Below are positions 1 through 6,231 of a DNA stretch of 6,471 bases, piece by piece. A model generated the notes under the pieces. It did not search any database. It saw only the letters and a program-made list of their open reading frames with translations, and was not told the DNA's origin. Source of the stretch: Clostridia bacterium. Lineage in GTDB: Bacteria; Bacillota; Clostridia; Christensenellales; UBA1242. Numbering within the stretch: position 1 is the stretch's first letter; each line of letters begins with the position of its first letter. Location: the NCBI GenBank assembly GCA_017650795.1, contig JAGCEE010000178.1, forward strand, positions 1-6,471. Direction: 5' to 3'. The position numbers were made by a program, and so were the translations under genes.

Positions 1-2
1 AT

Positions 3-128
3 GAAAAAATAAAAAGAATAAACTCAATATTTGGTTGCAAAGTTATAGAACTTCTTGAAAATACACAAGAATTACAGAAACAGAAACAACCAATTTGGCA
101 AAGCGAAATTAAAGACAACGTATTATAA
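3..128 (+). CDS. 3' end of an unidentified gene (partial at left edge)
   Basis: An open frame enters from the left edge and runs 41 codons to a TAA at 126-128; its start lies outside the window. The visible piece is hydrophilic and looks helical. It contains FGCKVIELLENTQE, followed about ten residues later by a Trp and a Lys. The spacing 'FG..V..L...TE...W...K' recalls the segment after the catalytic motifs in RelA/SpoT-like HD hydrolases, but this is recognition by eye only. If it were such an HD domain, the protein would end too early, since those domains run on for many more residues; no continuation is visible in the other two frames. It could therefore be the intact C-terminus of an unrelated protein, a truncated HD gene, or chance open frame in AT-rich DNA. 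No function is assigned. Confidence 0.4.
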   Translation, partial: EKIKRINSIFGCKVIELLENTQELQKQKQPIWQSEIKDNVL

Positions 129-290
129 ATCGTTAATTTTTTATATGCTATTTTAAAATACAAAAAGAATCTTTTAGCATAAATAAAAAAGTATAAAATT
201 GCTTATAGAAAAAGAATAAAAAGATTTTATATTGAAAATATTTAGCCGATAAGAAATCAAATGCATTCGCTCCTGTTGTTCTTATATTTC
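129..290. other. AT-rich intergenic stretch, no gene seen
   Basis: No open frame of useful length with a ribosome binding site is present on either strand. It holds only small AT-rich inverted repeats, such as the 12-base palindrome at 149-160 and a 5-bp hairpin around 163-175. The convergent layout (partial plus-strand frame on the left, minus-strand ribosomal operon on the right) makes this a 3'-to-3' intergenic region. Confidence 0.6.
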
Positions 291-292
291 TA

Positions 293-323
293 AAAAAAGT
301 GGATACTTGGTATCCACTTTTTT
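293..323 (-). terminator. Rho-independent terminator after rpmA, usable on both strands
   Basis: The arm GTGGATAC (299-306) pairs with GTATCCAC (310-317) around a 3-base TTG loop. Flanking A and T runs extend pairing to 14 bp (293-306 with 310-323). Read on the minus strand, the GC-containing stem is followed by a run of seven U residues, 15 bases beyond the rpmA stop. The T run at 318-323 gives the same geometry on the plus strand, so the hairpin could also stop transcription coming from the left. Confidence 0.88.
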
Positions 324-338
324 ATAATTATCTAAATT

Positions 339-614
339 TTATTCTGCAACAACTGTCACATACTTTTTGTCGCCACTATCATAGAATTTAACAACACCAT
401 CTACTTTTGCAAAGATTGTATAGTCTTTTCCAAGTCCACAGTTTTCACCTGCATAAACTTTGGTTCCGCGTTGTCTAACTATGATTGTTCCAGCTAAAAC
501 TGGTTGTCCCGCAGCTGCTTTAACACCAAGACGTTTAGAATTACTATCACGACCATTTTTAGTGCTACCGCCACCTTTCTTATGGGCAAAAAGTTGAATA
601 TTAATAAATTTCAT
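339..614 (-). CDS. rpmA: 50S ribosomal protein L27, with cleavable N-terminal extension
   Basis: This 91-residue L27 of the large ribosomal subunit has an N-terminal tail that reaches towards the peptidyl transferase centre. The conserved family block AHKKGGGSTKNGRDS starts at residue 10, followed by the usual KRLGVK and the beta-rich body. Residues 1-9 (MKFINIQLF) match the extra N-terminal peptide of Firmicutes L27, which the protease Prp removes between F9 and A10 to expose the functional tail. The protease gene lies directly upstream and its end overlaps this start by 14 bases. The ATG is supported by ACCTCC on the plus strand at 620-625 (GGAGGT Shine-Dalgarno), inside the end of prp. It is the last gene of the operon, closed by the hairpin at 293-323. 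The adjoining obg gene found in many genomes is absent here. Confidence 0.97.
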   Translation of the reverse strand: MKFINIQLFAHKKGGGSTKNGRDSNSKRLGVKAAAGQPVLAGTIIVRQRGTKVYAGENCGLGKDYTIFAKVDGVVKFYDSGDKKYVTVVAE

Positions 615-945
615 TTTTGACCTCCAAATTTACGTATTTATTCAATGTTTTATCACTCTCTAATAACAAGTTAATAGTGCTTTCAAATGTATCAAATATA
701 ATTTGAACATTTTGATTATTATTATTTATAATATCATCGGTTAATTGACATTCTAAATAACCATCACTAATTTTTGTTATTGGCTTTAATTTTAAAACAT
801 TTTCTAACCCCACACAAACAGTTTGTGCTAGTGTAGAGATTGATGCACAAACGATATCACTTCCCTCTTCGGCATAACCCGAATGACCAGAAACTATAAT
901 TTTATATGTTTGTCCATTATTTTTAAAAATTTTAGCACTAATCAT
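601..945 (-). CDS. prp: Ribosomal-processing cysteine protease Prp (YsxB family)
   Basis: This 114-residue protein is the usual size for Prp. The family's catalytic pair is visible: His21 in GHSGYAEEG and Cys33 in SDIVCASIS, in the characteristic GHxGY...GxDIVCA.(V/I)S arrangement. Prp cuts the N-terminal extension off L27 so that the ribosomal protein can function. The gene sits between rplU and rpmA, the standard position. Its ATG follows the rplU stop codon by one base and its tail overlaps the rpmA start by 14 bases, so translational coupling is likely. The Shine-Dalgarno is weak (an AGAG-type stretch inside the end of rplU), which fits coupling and a low protease dose relative to the ribosomal proteins. 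The match to its substrate, the L27 extension, is direct support for the assignment. Confidence 0.95.
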   Translation of the reverse strand: MISAKIFKNNGQTYKIIVSGHSGYAEEGSDIVCASISTLAQTVCVGLENVLKLKPITKISDGYLECQLTDDIINNNNQNVQIIFDTFESTINLLLESDKTLNKYVNLEVKNEIY

Positions 946-946
946 A

Positions 947-1252
947 TTACTTTATCTCTAAAATTTTTACTTTTGTATATGGTTGTCTGTGACCATATTT
1001 TCTACGATAATTCTTTTTTGGTTTGTATTTGTACACTACAACCTTATCGCTTTTGCCTTGCTCTAATACTTCAGCAACGCATTTAACACTCTCTAATACT
1101 GGGGTTCCTGCCACAACAGCTCCGTCAGTTGAGGTCAAAAGTACATCAAATTCAACTTTATCACCAACGTTTTTGTCTAGTTTTTCTACCTCTAAACAAT
1201 CGCCAACTTCAACCCTGTATTGCTTTCCACCAGTTTGGATAATTGCAAACAT
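947..1252 (-). CDS. rplU: 50S ribosomal protein L21
   Basis: This 101-residue L21 is the normal length for the family. The start MFAIIQTGGKQYRVEVGD and the basic C-terminal block with KKNYRRKYGHRQPYTKVKI are the hallmark ends of L21, which binds 23S rRNA on the large subunit. The ATG at 1252-1250 has a strong AGGAGG Shine-Dalgarno (CCTCCT on the plus strand at 1258-1263), five bases away. It is the first gene of the rplU-prp-rpmA operon, preceded by a structured leader and a near-consensus promoter. Autogenous control through the leader is plausible for a ribosomal protein gene but is not shown by the sequence. Confidence 0.98.
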   Translation of the reverse strand: MFAIIQTGGKQYRVEVGDCLEVEKLDKNVGDKVEFDVLLTSTDGAVVAGTPVLESVKCVAEVLEQGKSDKVVVYKYKPKKNYRRKYGHRQPYTKVKILEIK

Positions 1253-1257
1253 AACTT

Positions 1258-1263
1258 CCTCCT
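1258..1263 (-). promoter_or_regulatory. Ribosome binding site of rplU
   Basis: A perfect AGGAGG on the minus strand lies five bases before the rplU ATG. It sits at the 3' end of the structured leader, so folding of the leader could affect its access. Confidence 0.9.
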
Positions 1264-1328
1264 AACTAAAATCTCACTACGCTGGGCGGGTAATTCCACT
1301 TTAAAAAAGCCCAGAATATGTGGCACAT
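1264..1328 (-). promoter_or_regulatory. Putative L21 leader RNA (5' UTR of rplU operon)
   Basis: About 65 bases of 5' UTR lie between the predicted transcription start and the Shine-Dalgarno. In the RNA sense, CUGGGC (1314-1309) can pair perfectly with GCCCAG (1287-1282), enclosing a 21-base segment. A small AUGU/ACAU hairpin (1328-1325 with 1321-1318) lies at the very 5' end. GC-rich complementary segments stand out in this AT-rich DNA. Structured L21 leaders are known upstream of rplU in Firmicutes, and position and size fit. The call rests on context and visible pairing, not on a covariance-model match. Confidence 0.65.
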
Positions 1329-1334
1329 GCAAAA

Positions 1335-1363
1335 AATATATCAAATATTAAGTAAAATGTCAA
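1335..1363 (-). promoter_or_regulatory. Sigma-A type promoter of the rplU-prp-rpmA operon
   Basis: On the minus strand, a consensus -35 TTGACA (1363-1358) is followed after exactly 17 bases by TATATT (1340-1335), a 5-of-6 match to the -10 consensus. Transcription should start near 1328, just at the 5' end of the structured leader. This is the strongest promoter-like sequence in the window, as expected for ribosomal protein genes. Confidence 0.85.
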
Positions 1364-1428
1364 TAATTTTGTGAATAAAAGATTGATATATTTTTGCTAA
1401 ATGCAATATCCTTGGGCTTAAAAAATCT
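1364..1428. other. Gap between ABC operon and rplU promoter, no clear terminator
   Basis: Between the stop of the second ABC gene (1429) and the rplU promoter I see no stable GC-containing hairpin followed by a U run. Only weak AT pairings are present, for example AAAGATT at 1378-1384 with AATCTTT at 1424-1430. Transcription from the exporter genes may therefore read into the ribosomal operon. Confidence 0.45.
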
Positions 1429-3264
1429 TTATACTTTTGCAAATTGGCTATTGTACAAATAATAATAAAATCCTTTTAATGCTATTAGTTCGTTATGTGT
1501 TCCCTGTTCTATTACATTACCTTTGTTCATAACCAATATTTTATCTGCATTTTTGATTGTAGAAAGCCTGTGTGCTACCACAAAAGTTGTTCTACCAACC
1601 ATTAAGGAACTAAATGCGTCTTGTATTTTTTGTTCGGTTCTTGTATCAATATTGCTAGTTGCTTCGTCTAGTATTAACATTGGTGGCTTAATTAGCATTA
1701 CCCTTGCTATACACAGTAATTGCTTTTGTCCAGCAGATAAATTGCTACCGTCCTCATTTACTTGTGTGTTATACCCATGTGACATCTTTACAATAAAATC
1801 ATCTGCTCCTGCTGCTTTTGATGCTGCAATTATCTCTTCATCCGTTGCGTTTGGTTTGCCATAGGCAATATTTTCTTTAATTGTGCCAGAAAAAATCCAA
1901 GTTTCTTGAAGCACCATACCATATTTATTCCTTAGCGATTTTCTTTTAATTTGTGTTATCTCATTACCATCTAAATAAATTGCACCGTCATTTACATCAT
2001 AAAAACGCATTAAAAGGTTTATAAGTGTTGTTTTCCCGCATCCCGTTGGACCAACTATTGCTATTGTTTGACCTGGCAAAACATTAAGATTAAAATTTTT
2101 TATCAACTCTTGCTTAGGGTTATAAGAAAAGTTCACATTCTTTATTTCCACTACACCATCTGTACTTGCAAGTTCCGGCAAGTTTTCGTCACTTGGCTCG
2201 TCTTTGGCATCTAAAATTGCAAATATCCTATCGCTAGATGCAATTGCTGCTTGAAGCTCTGTAATTTCGGTAGAAAGCTCATTAAATGGCTTTCCAAAAG
2301 AATTTGCATATGTCAAAAAGCTTGAAATTAAACCAACAGTCACATTTCCTTGAATTGCCAAAAATGCACCAACAAATGCAACCATTATATATACAAAACC
2401 ATTTATAAATCTTGTAGCTGGGTTAGTTAAATTTGAATAAAACTCCGCTTTTTCGCTTACCTTATAAAACTTTTGATTTATTTTTTCAAAATTTTCTTGT
2501 GCTTGCTCTTGATAATTAAATGCAGACACCAATCTATCGCCGCTAATCATTTCCTCTAAGTATCCATTTAATTCGCCCTCACTTCTTGCCTGTTCTGCAA
2601 ATAACTTAAATGATTTTCTCGCAATATACGATGCAATTACTAAACTTATTGGAGTTATAACAAGCACAACGAGTGCTAGTGGTACATTTAAAACAAACAT
2701 AAATACCAATGTTGCAATTATAGTCACAATACCATTTGTTATACTACTTAGCCCCTCCAAATAGCCGTCTGTAAGTAATTCTACATCATTGATAATTCTA
2801 GAAAGCAAATCTCCATGTTGATTTGTATCTAAAAATTTTAATGGAACAGTATTAAACTTTTCAAACAATATCTTTCTCATTCTTTCGCTTGATTTGAAGC
2901 AATACTTATTTGTGTAATAATTTGCCATCCAAGTAAAAATGACATTTATAACAACACAAATAGCAACAAAACCAAGATATTTTAATAGCTCAGAAAAATT
3001 CACAAGCCCAAATGATATTATATTGTCTATTGCTTTTCCTATAAAAATAGGAACAAGTAGTTCAAAAAATGTTTGTACAAATATTGCTATTAAAGCAATA
3101 TATAAGTACCCATGAAAAGGCCTTCCAAAAGATATTACTCTTTTTGCAGTGGCAAAGGCTTTTTTAATTGATTTTGCTTTTCTAGAACGTTTTAGCGCTT
3201 GTGCCTCTGATATTATTGGGCTTTCTTCTTGCGCAGGTGTGTTTTTGTTAGTAAAAATTGACAT
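1429..3264 (-). CDS. ABC exporter half-transporter, catalytic-Glu subunit of a heterodimer
   Basis: This 611-residue type IV (B-family) exporter half has about six membrane helices (roughly 53-76, 93-113, 173-193, 195-213, 285-304, 308-325), then an NBD. NBD motifs are Walker A GPTGCGKTT (405-413), Q-loop Gln453, signature LSAGQ (509-513), Walker B MLILDE with catalytic Glu534, D-loop SNID (537-540) and H-loop His565. The signature deviates from LSGGQ (Ala for the first Gly), while Walker B and His are intact. This is the mirror image of the partner encoded just upstream. The pair should form one consensus and one degenerate ATP site, as in LmrCD, BmrCD, EfrAB and TM287/288. The start is placed at the ATG at 3264, one base after the partner's stop, because GGAGGT lies at 3278-3273 with 8-base spacing; an in-frame ATG at 3318 would overlap the partner and lacks support. 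A charged cytoplasmic segment of about 45 residues precedes the first helix. Substrate unknown; multidrug, lipid or peptide export are all possible. Confidence 0.93.
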   Translation of the reverse strand: MSIFTNKNTPAQEESPIISEAQALKRSRKAKSIKKAFATAKRVISFGRPFHGYLYIALIAIFVQTFFELLVPIFIGKAIDNIISFGLVNFSELLKYLGFVAICVVINVIFTWMANYYTNKYCFKSSERMRKILFEKFNTVPLKFLDTNQHGDLLSRIINDVELLTDGYLEGLSSITNGIVTIIATLVFMFVLNVPLALVVLVITPISLVIASYIARKSFKLFAEQARSEGELNGYLEEMISGDRLVSAFNYQEQAQENFEKINQKFYKVSEKAEFYSNLTNPATRFINGFVYIMVAFVGAFLAIQGNVTVGLISSFLTYANSFGKPFNELSTEITELQAAIASSDRIFAILDAKDEPSDENLPELASTDGVVEIKNVNFSYNPKQELIKNFNLNVLPGQTIAIVGPTGCGKTTLINLLMRFYDVNDGAIYLDGNEITQIKRKSLRNKYGMVLQETWIFSGTIKENIAYGKPNATDEEIIAASKAAGADDFIVKMSHGYNTQVNEDGSNLSAGQKQLLCIARVMLIKPPMLILDEATSNIDTRTEQKIQDAFSSLMVGRTTFVVAHRLSTIKNADKILVMNKGNVIEQGTHNELIALKGFYYYLYNSQFAKV

Positions 3265-3265
3265 A

Positions 3266-4990
3266 TTACAGCACCTCCTTCTTATTCTGTGAGTTATAAA
3301 TCTCTTTATAAACCTCACAATTTTTTAAAAGTTCGGTGTGCTTTCCGATACCGACCACATTACCATTATCTAAAACAATAATATTATCCGCATCTTTAAT
3401 AGAATTTGTCCTTTGAGACACAATTATTTTTGTTGTAGTTTTTAACATTGTAGATAGCGCTTTTCTTAATTTATAGTCCGTTTCAAAATCCAACGCAGAA
3501 CTAGAATCATCAAGAATTATTATCCTAGGATTATCTACTAATGCCCTAGCGATTGTTAATCTTTGTCGCTGACCACCAGAAAAGTTTGTTCCACCTCTTT
3601 CTACTCTTGTTTTAATGCCTTCTGGCTTTTCCATTACAAACTCGTATGATTGACTAATCTTTAATGCTTTAATCATTTCATCTAGGCTTGCATTACCATT
3701 TCTAAACTTTAAATTGCTTTCTATTGTACCCTTAAAAAGCGTTGGATTTTGTGGCACGATAGAAATATAATCTCTTAATGATTTTAAGGTGTATTTTTTG
3801 ATATTTATTCCGTTTATAAGAATTTCGCCTGAGGTGACTTCATAAAATCTTGGAAGAAGATTAACCAGGGTTGACTTTCCACTGCCAGTTCCTCCGATTA
3901 CGCCTATTGTGCTTCCCTCTTTAATTGAAATAGACAAATCATTTACCATATTTCGTTGATTATTGTACGAAAAACAAACATTCTTAAACTCAATGTTTGC
4001 TGGCATGTCTTTATTTAGTTCTATTGCGTGTTTTGATTGCTTAATGCTTGGAGACAATGAATAAATTTCATTTATTCTTTTTATAGAAGCACCTGTTCTT
4101 GTAAAAATAATTATAATTCTTGCAATAACAACAAGCGATGCAGATATTTGTGCAAAGTAGTTAATAAAAGAAATAATTTTACCTTGTGTCATTCCTCCAA
4201 TATTAACCTGTACACCACCAAAATAAACCACTCCAATTATTCCTAATTGTACAACCAAGTACAATAATGGTTGCATAATTGATGATAGTTTTCCTATTTC
4301 AAGATTTGTGCCTGTAAAACTATTATTAACTTTATCAAAACGTTCTATTTCGTAATCTTGTTTATTAAATGCCCTTACAACTCTATTACCAGACAAGTTT
4401 TCACGAGTGACATTACTAACTCTATCTAGATTACGTTTAGCATCAATATATTTTGGAGAAGCTTTTTTCATTATTGTTATAACAATAAAAAGAATAACCG
4501 GTATTATTGCCAAAAAGATTAGTGATAATTTGGCATCAATTATAATTGCTGCAATAGTTGAACCAATAAGCAAAAATGGCGCACGTGCAACATTTCTTAT
4601 TGTCATACCAATAGCCGTTTCTATCTGATTTACATCATGTACAATACGATTTGTAAAAGCCATTGTGGTATATTTATCTTTTTCAGAAGCAGAAAGCTCT
4701 GTAATTGATTTATACATATCTCGCCTAATATCCAAACCGACTCCTCGGCTTACTTTTGAAGCACATTTTGAACAAATAATTGCGCAAATAAATCCCAGCA
4801 AATTCATACCAAGTATTGCTACCGAAATTAGTATAATAAATTTTTTATTATCATTCGGTATGCCATCATCTAAAATCAAAGCAACTAAAATTGGCGTAAT
4901 TAAATCCGTGACCGCCTCAATAAATTTAAAAGACGGCCCAATTATTATTCGTGCTTTGTATTTTTTTAAATAATTTATAAGACTAAACAT
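3266..4990 (-). CDS. ABC exporter half-transporter, degenerate-site subunit of a heterodimer
   Basis: This 574-residue B-family ABC half-transporter has about six helices (roughly 14-41, 50-73, 130-152, 156-174, 242-262, 270-296), then an NBD. Motifs are Walker A GGTGSGKST (366-374), Q-loop Gln414, canonical signature FSGGQ (470-474), Walker B RIIILDD with Asp495 where the catalytic Glu is normally found, D-loop SALD (498-501), and Gln526 in SQR replacing the H-loop His. Asp plus Gln at these two positions marks the degenerate-site subunit of heterodimeric exporters, while its intact signature completes the active site on the partner's NBD. It is the first gene of a two-gene unit; its stop is one base before the partner's ATG. 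The start at 4990 is fixed by an in-frame TAA directly upstream and by the usual N-terminus of the family (YLKKYKARIIIGP). No good Shine-Dalgarno precedes it. The transported substrate cannot be told from the sequence. Confidence 0.93.
   Translation of the reverse strand: MFSLINYLKKYKARIIIGPSFKFIEAVTDLITPILVALILDDGIPNDNKKFIILISVAILGMNLLGFICAIICSKCASKVSRGVGLDIRRDMYKSITELSASEKDKYTTMAFTNRIVHDVNQIETAIGMTIRNVARAPFLLIGSTIAAIIIDAKLSLIFLAIIPVILFIVITIMKKASPKYIDAKRNLDRVSNVTRENLSGNRVVRAFNKQDYEIERFDKVNNSFTGTNLEIGKLSSIMQPLLYLVVQLGIIGVVYFGGVQVNIGGMTQGKIISFINYFAQISASLVVIARIIIIFTRTGASIKRINEIYSLSPSIKQSKHAIELNKDMPANIEFKNVCFSYNNQRNMVNDLSISIKEGSTIGVIGGTGSGKSTLVNLLPRFYEVTSGEILINGINIKKYTLKSLRDYISIVPQNPTLFKGTIESNLKFRNGNASLDEMIKALKISQSYEFVMEKPEGIKTRVERGGTNFSGGQRQRLTIARALVDNPRIIILDDSSSALDFETDYKLRKALSTMLKTTTKIIVSQRTNSIKDADNIIVLDNGNVVGIGKHTELLKNCEVYKEIYNSQNKKEVL
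3273..3278 (-). promoter_or_regulatory. Ribosome binding site deciding the start of the second ABC gene
   Basis: GGAGGT on the minus strand lies within the last codons of the upstream ABC gene and eight bases before the ATG at 3264. It selects this start over the in-frame ATG at 3318 and supports translation of both subunits from one mRNA. Confidence 0.85.
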
Positions 4991-5028
4991 TTACAGAAAT
5001 TACCAGAAAAATATAAAATATTTATATC

Positions 5029-5057
5029 ATTTTAATAAAATAAAAAAAAGTAATCAA
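5029..5057 (-). promoter_or_regulatory. Candidate promoter of the ABC exporter operon
   Basis: On the minus strand, TTGATT (5057-5052, 4 of 6 matches) is separated by 17 bases from TAAAAT (5034-5029, 5 of 6 matches). The predicted transcript would have a 5' UTR of about 30 bases ahead of the ATG at 4990. The region is very AT-rich, so chance matches are likely; spacing and position are the main support. Confidence 0.5.
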
Positions 5058-5068
5058 CTAAAAGCATA

Positions 5069-5115
5069 AAAAAATATTAAATTCATGCAAAATTAACACA
5101 TATTTAATATTTTTT
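5069..5115 (-). terminator. Possible AT-only hairpin after the zincin gene
   Basis: A perfect 14-bp inverted repeat (5069-5082 with 5102-5115) made only of A/T encloses a 19-base loop and lies 17 bases beyond the zincin stop. Read on the minus strand, the final arm ends in a U run. The lack of any G-C pair makes the stem weak, so it may be a leaky terminator or simply an inverted repeat in AT-rich DNA. If it does not work, the zincin and the exporter genes would be cotranscribed. Confidence 0.35.
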
Positions 5116-5131
5116 AAAATAAAATAAATTA

Positions 5132-6067
5132 TTATCTTGATAATTCGTCGTCATTAGATTTTGGTAATTGATATCCATCTGGAAAATATTTTAAATCATC
5201 ACCAAAAACTTTTTTACATTGTTCCAAAGTCTCATTTAGTAATTTAGTACATTCTTCTCTGTTTCCTTTTTTTGCATAAACAGATATAATTGCACTTAAA
5301 TCGTAAGGAAAATATGCCATAAATTCATCTCTTATTTTTTGGTTTTCCTCATCATTATCTAATTCATTATAGTTTGACAAATAATATGTTAATCTGGTTG
5401 CAGAACTATATCCAAAAACAGTTGCTGGTAAATCTTTGCCCAAACCAACATCTAAACTACCCAAAAGAGCATGCATCATTTCGTGTGCAAGAAAATATCT
5501 AACTCTTGCATTAGGTAAATCCATGTCACTATTGAAACATATATAGCTTTTGCTGACATTACTTAGTTCTAAATGTGACATTGTGTTTTTATTTATTGCA
5601 GCCGTTGAACTGGATTCATTAGAAAACCTCGAATCCTGAGAAAATGACGCTGAATCGATTAATATATCATAATTTGAATCGCCACGAGATAACTCAAAAT
5701 GGTATTTGTGATTTATCACTTCAAAAATGCTATTTAGATAATCGTAGTATATTTTAAATTGTTCATAATATCTATCATCAATTTTATCAGTCACAACAAC
5801 TCTTACATTTCCCTTGTTTTTTGGAGTAAACTTAACATATCCTAAATTAAAAAGGCTCTTTCCAACATAATCCTTAGATGCACCATAATAATTCATATTG
5901 CTAGATATAGAAATTGATTCTACATATGGTTTAACAGTATTTAAACCAATGAATGAAGTATATAGTGTCAAAAGAATAGCAATCAACACTTTTGTGACTG
6001 TTCTTACAGGATGTAATCTTTTATACTTATACTTATTTTTTAATATTGGTTTATATTTTCTTTTCAT
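5132..6067 (-). CDS. Membrane-anchored zincin (metzincin-like) putative metalloprotease
   Basis: The 311-residue product has a strongly basic cytoplasmic N-terminus (residues 1-23), one membrane helix (about 24-43) with no obvious signal-peptidase site, and an extracytoplasmic domain. It carries the zincin motif HEMMH (195-199): His195 and His199 as zinc ligands, Glu196 as catalytic base. Upstream is a DILID strand (134-138), and downstream TVFGYSS (216-222), where metzincins carry the Met-turn. The layout (edge strand, HExxH helix, Gly, third-ligand position, turn) resembles M10/M7-type metzincins. However, the third-ligand region reads HExxHxxxGxxD (Asp206), one residue longer than the HExxHxxGxxH/D pattern, and the turn has Phe218 rather than Met. 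Activity is therefore likely but unproven; substrate and family are unknown. The start is set at ATG 6067 because a promoter ends seven bases upstream; the 36 extra in-frame residues before it would overlap that promoter. No Shine-Dalgarno is present. Confidence 0.75.
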   Translation of the reverse strand: MKRKYKPILKNKYKYKRLHPVRTVTKVLIAILLTLYTSFIGLNTVKPYVESISISSNMNYYGASKDYVGKSLFNLGYVKFTPKNKGNVRVVVTDKIDDRYYEQFKIYYDYLNSIFEVINHKYHFELSRGDSNYDILIDSASFSQDSRFSNESSSTAAINKNTMSHLELSNVSKSYICFNSDMDLPNARVRYFLAHEMMHALLGSLDVGLGKDLPATVFGYSSATRLTYYLSNYNELDNDEENQKIRDEFMAYFPYDLSAIISVYAKKGNREECTKLLNETLEQCKKVFGDDLKYFPDGYQLPKSNDDELSR

Positions 6068-6074
6068 ACCATTT

Positions 6075-6103
6075 ATTTTACAAAAATAGCATAAAAAAGT
6101 CAA
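6075..6103 (-). promoter_or_regulatory. Promoter of the zincin gene, predicting a leaderless mRNA
   Basis: On the minus strand, TTGACT (6103-6098, 5 of 6) and TAAAAT (6080-6075, 5 of 6) are separated by exactly 17 bases. The -10 box ends seven bases before the ATG at 6067, so transcription would begin at or within a base or two of the start codon. This agrees with the absence of any Shine-Dalgarno there. Confidence 0.65.
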
Positions 6104-6196
6104 TATTAAAATTTGTACTTCAACGAAATAAATACGCAAAATAATTAAGCAACAATATGTGTAGTAAGATATCATTTCGAATTCTAGTCATAATTC

Positions 6197-6225
6197 TTGA
6201 CATATATATGTATGTATGATAACCT
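6197..6225 (+). promoter_or_regulatory. Candidate promoter/operator region of the zinc-ribbon gene
   Basis: A consensus -35 TTGACA (6197-6202) lies 41 bases before the ATG. At 17-base spacing the hexamer is TAACCT (6220-6225), a poor -10; the better TATGAT (6215-6220) is only 12 bases away. A perfect 12-base palindrome, ACATATATATGT (6200-6211), overlaps the -35 and spacer, where a repressor could bind. The unclear -10 keeps confidence low. Confidence 0.4.
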
Positions 6226-6231
6226 AAAAAT

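Noticed and set aside
149..160. 12-base palindrome TATTTTAAAATA in the left intergenic region
   Set aside because: A/T-only palindromes of this size are common by chance in such AT-rich DNA, and no gene start is nearby.
883..1265. Plus-strand open frames at 883-1086 and 1023-1265
   Set aside because: Both are antisense shadows of prp/rplU, have no ribosome binding site, and translate to low-complexity sequence.
1304..1420. Inverted GCCCA (1309-1313) and TGGGC (1413-1417) segments flanking the rplU promoter
   Set aside because: The arms are only about five bases and nearly 100 bases apart, and the second lies outside the predicted transcript; likely chance.
1523..1864. Plus-strand open frame of 113 codons
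   Set aside because: Antisense to the highly conserved NBD of the second ABC gene; no initiation signal and no protein-like pattern.
3265..3318. 18-residue longer start for the second ABC protein
   Set aside because: It would overlap the upstream gene by about 50 bases and lacks a good ribosome binding site, while GGAGGT fits the ATG at 3264.
4407..4973. Plus-strand open frames at 4407-4628 and 4665-4973
   Set aside because: Antisense to the membrane domain of the first ABC gene; the Ile-rich translations reflect base composition only.
5898..6089. Plus-strand open frame of 63 codons
   Set aside because: Antisense to the zincin N-terminus and promoter; no ribosome binding site.
6068..6175. 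36-residue in-frame N-terminal extension of the zincin gene
   Set aside because: No ribosome binding site precedes the ATG at 6175, the extension is an atypical hydrophobic and Cys-rich stretch, and it would overlap a good promoter. The ATG at 6067 gives a normal basic N-terminus plus membrane anchor.
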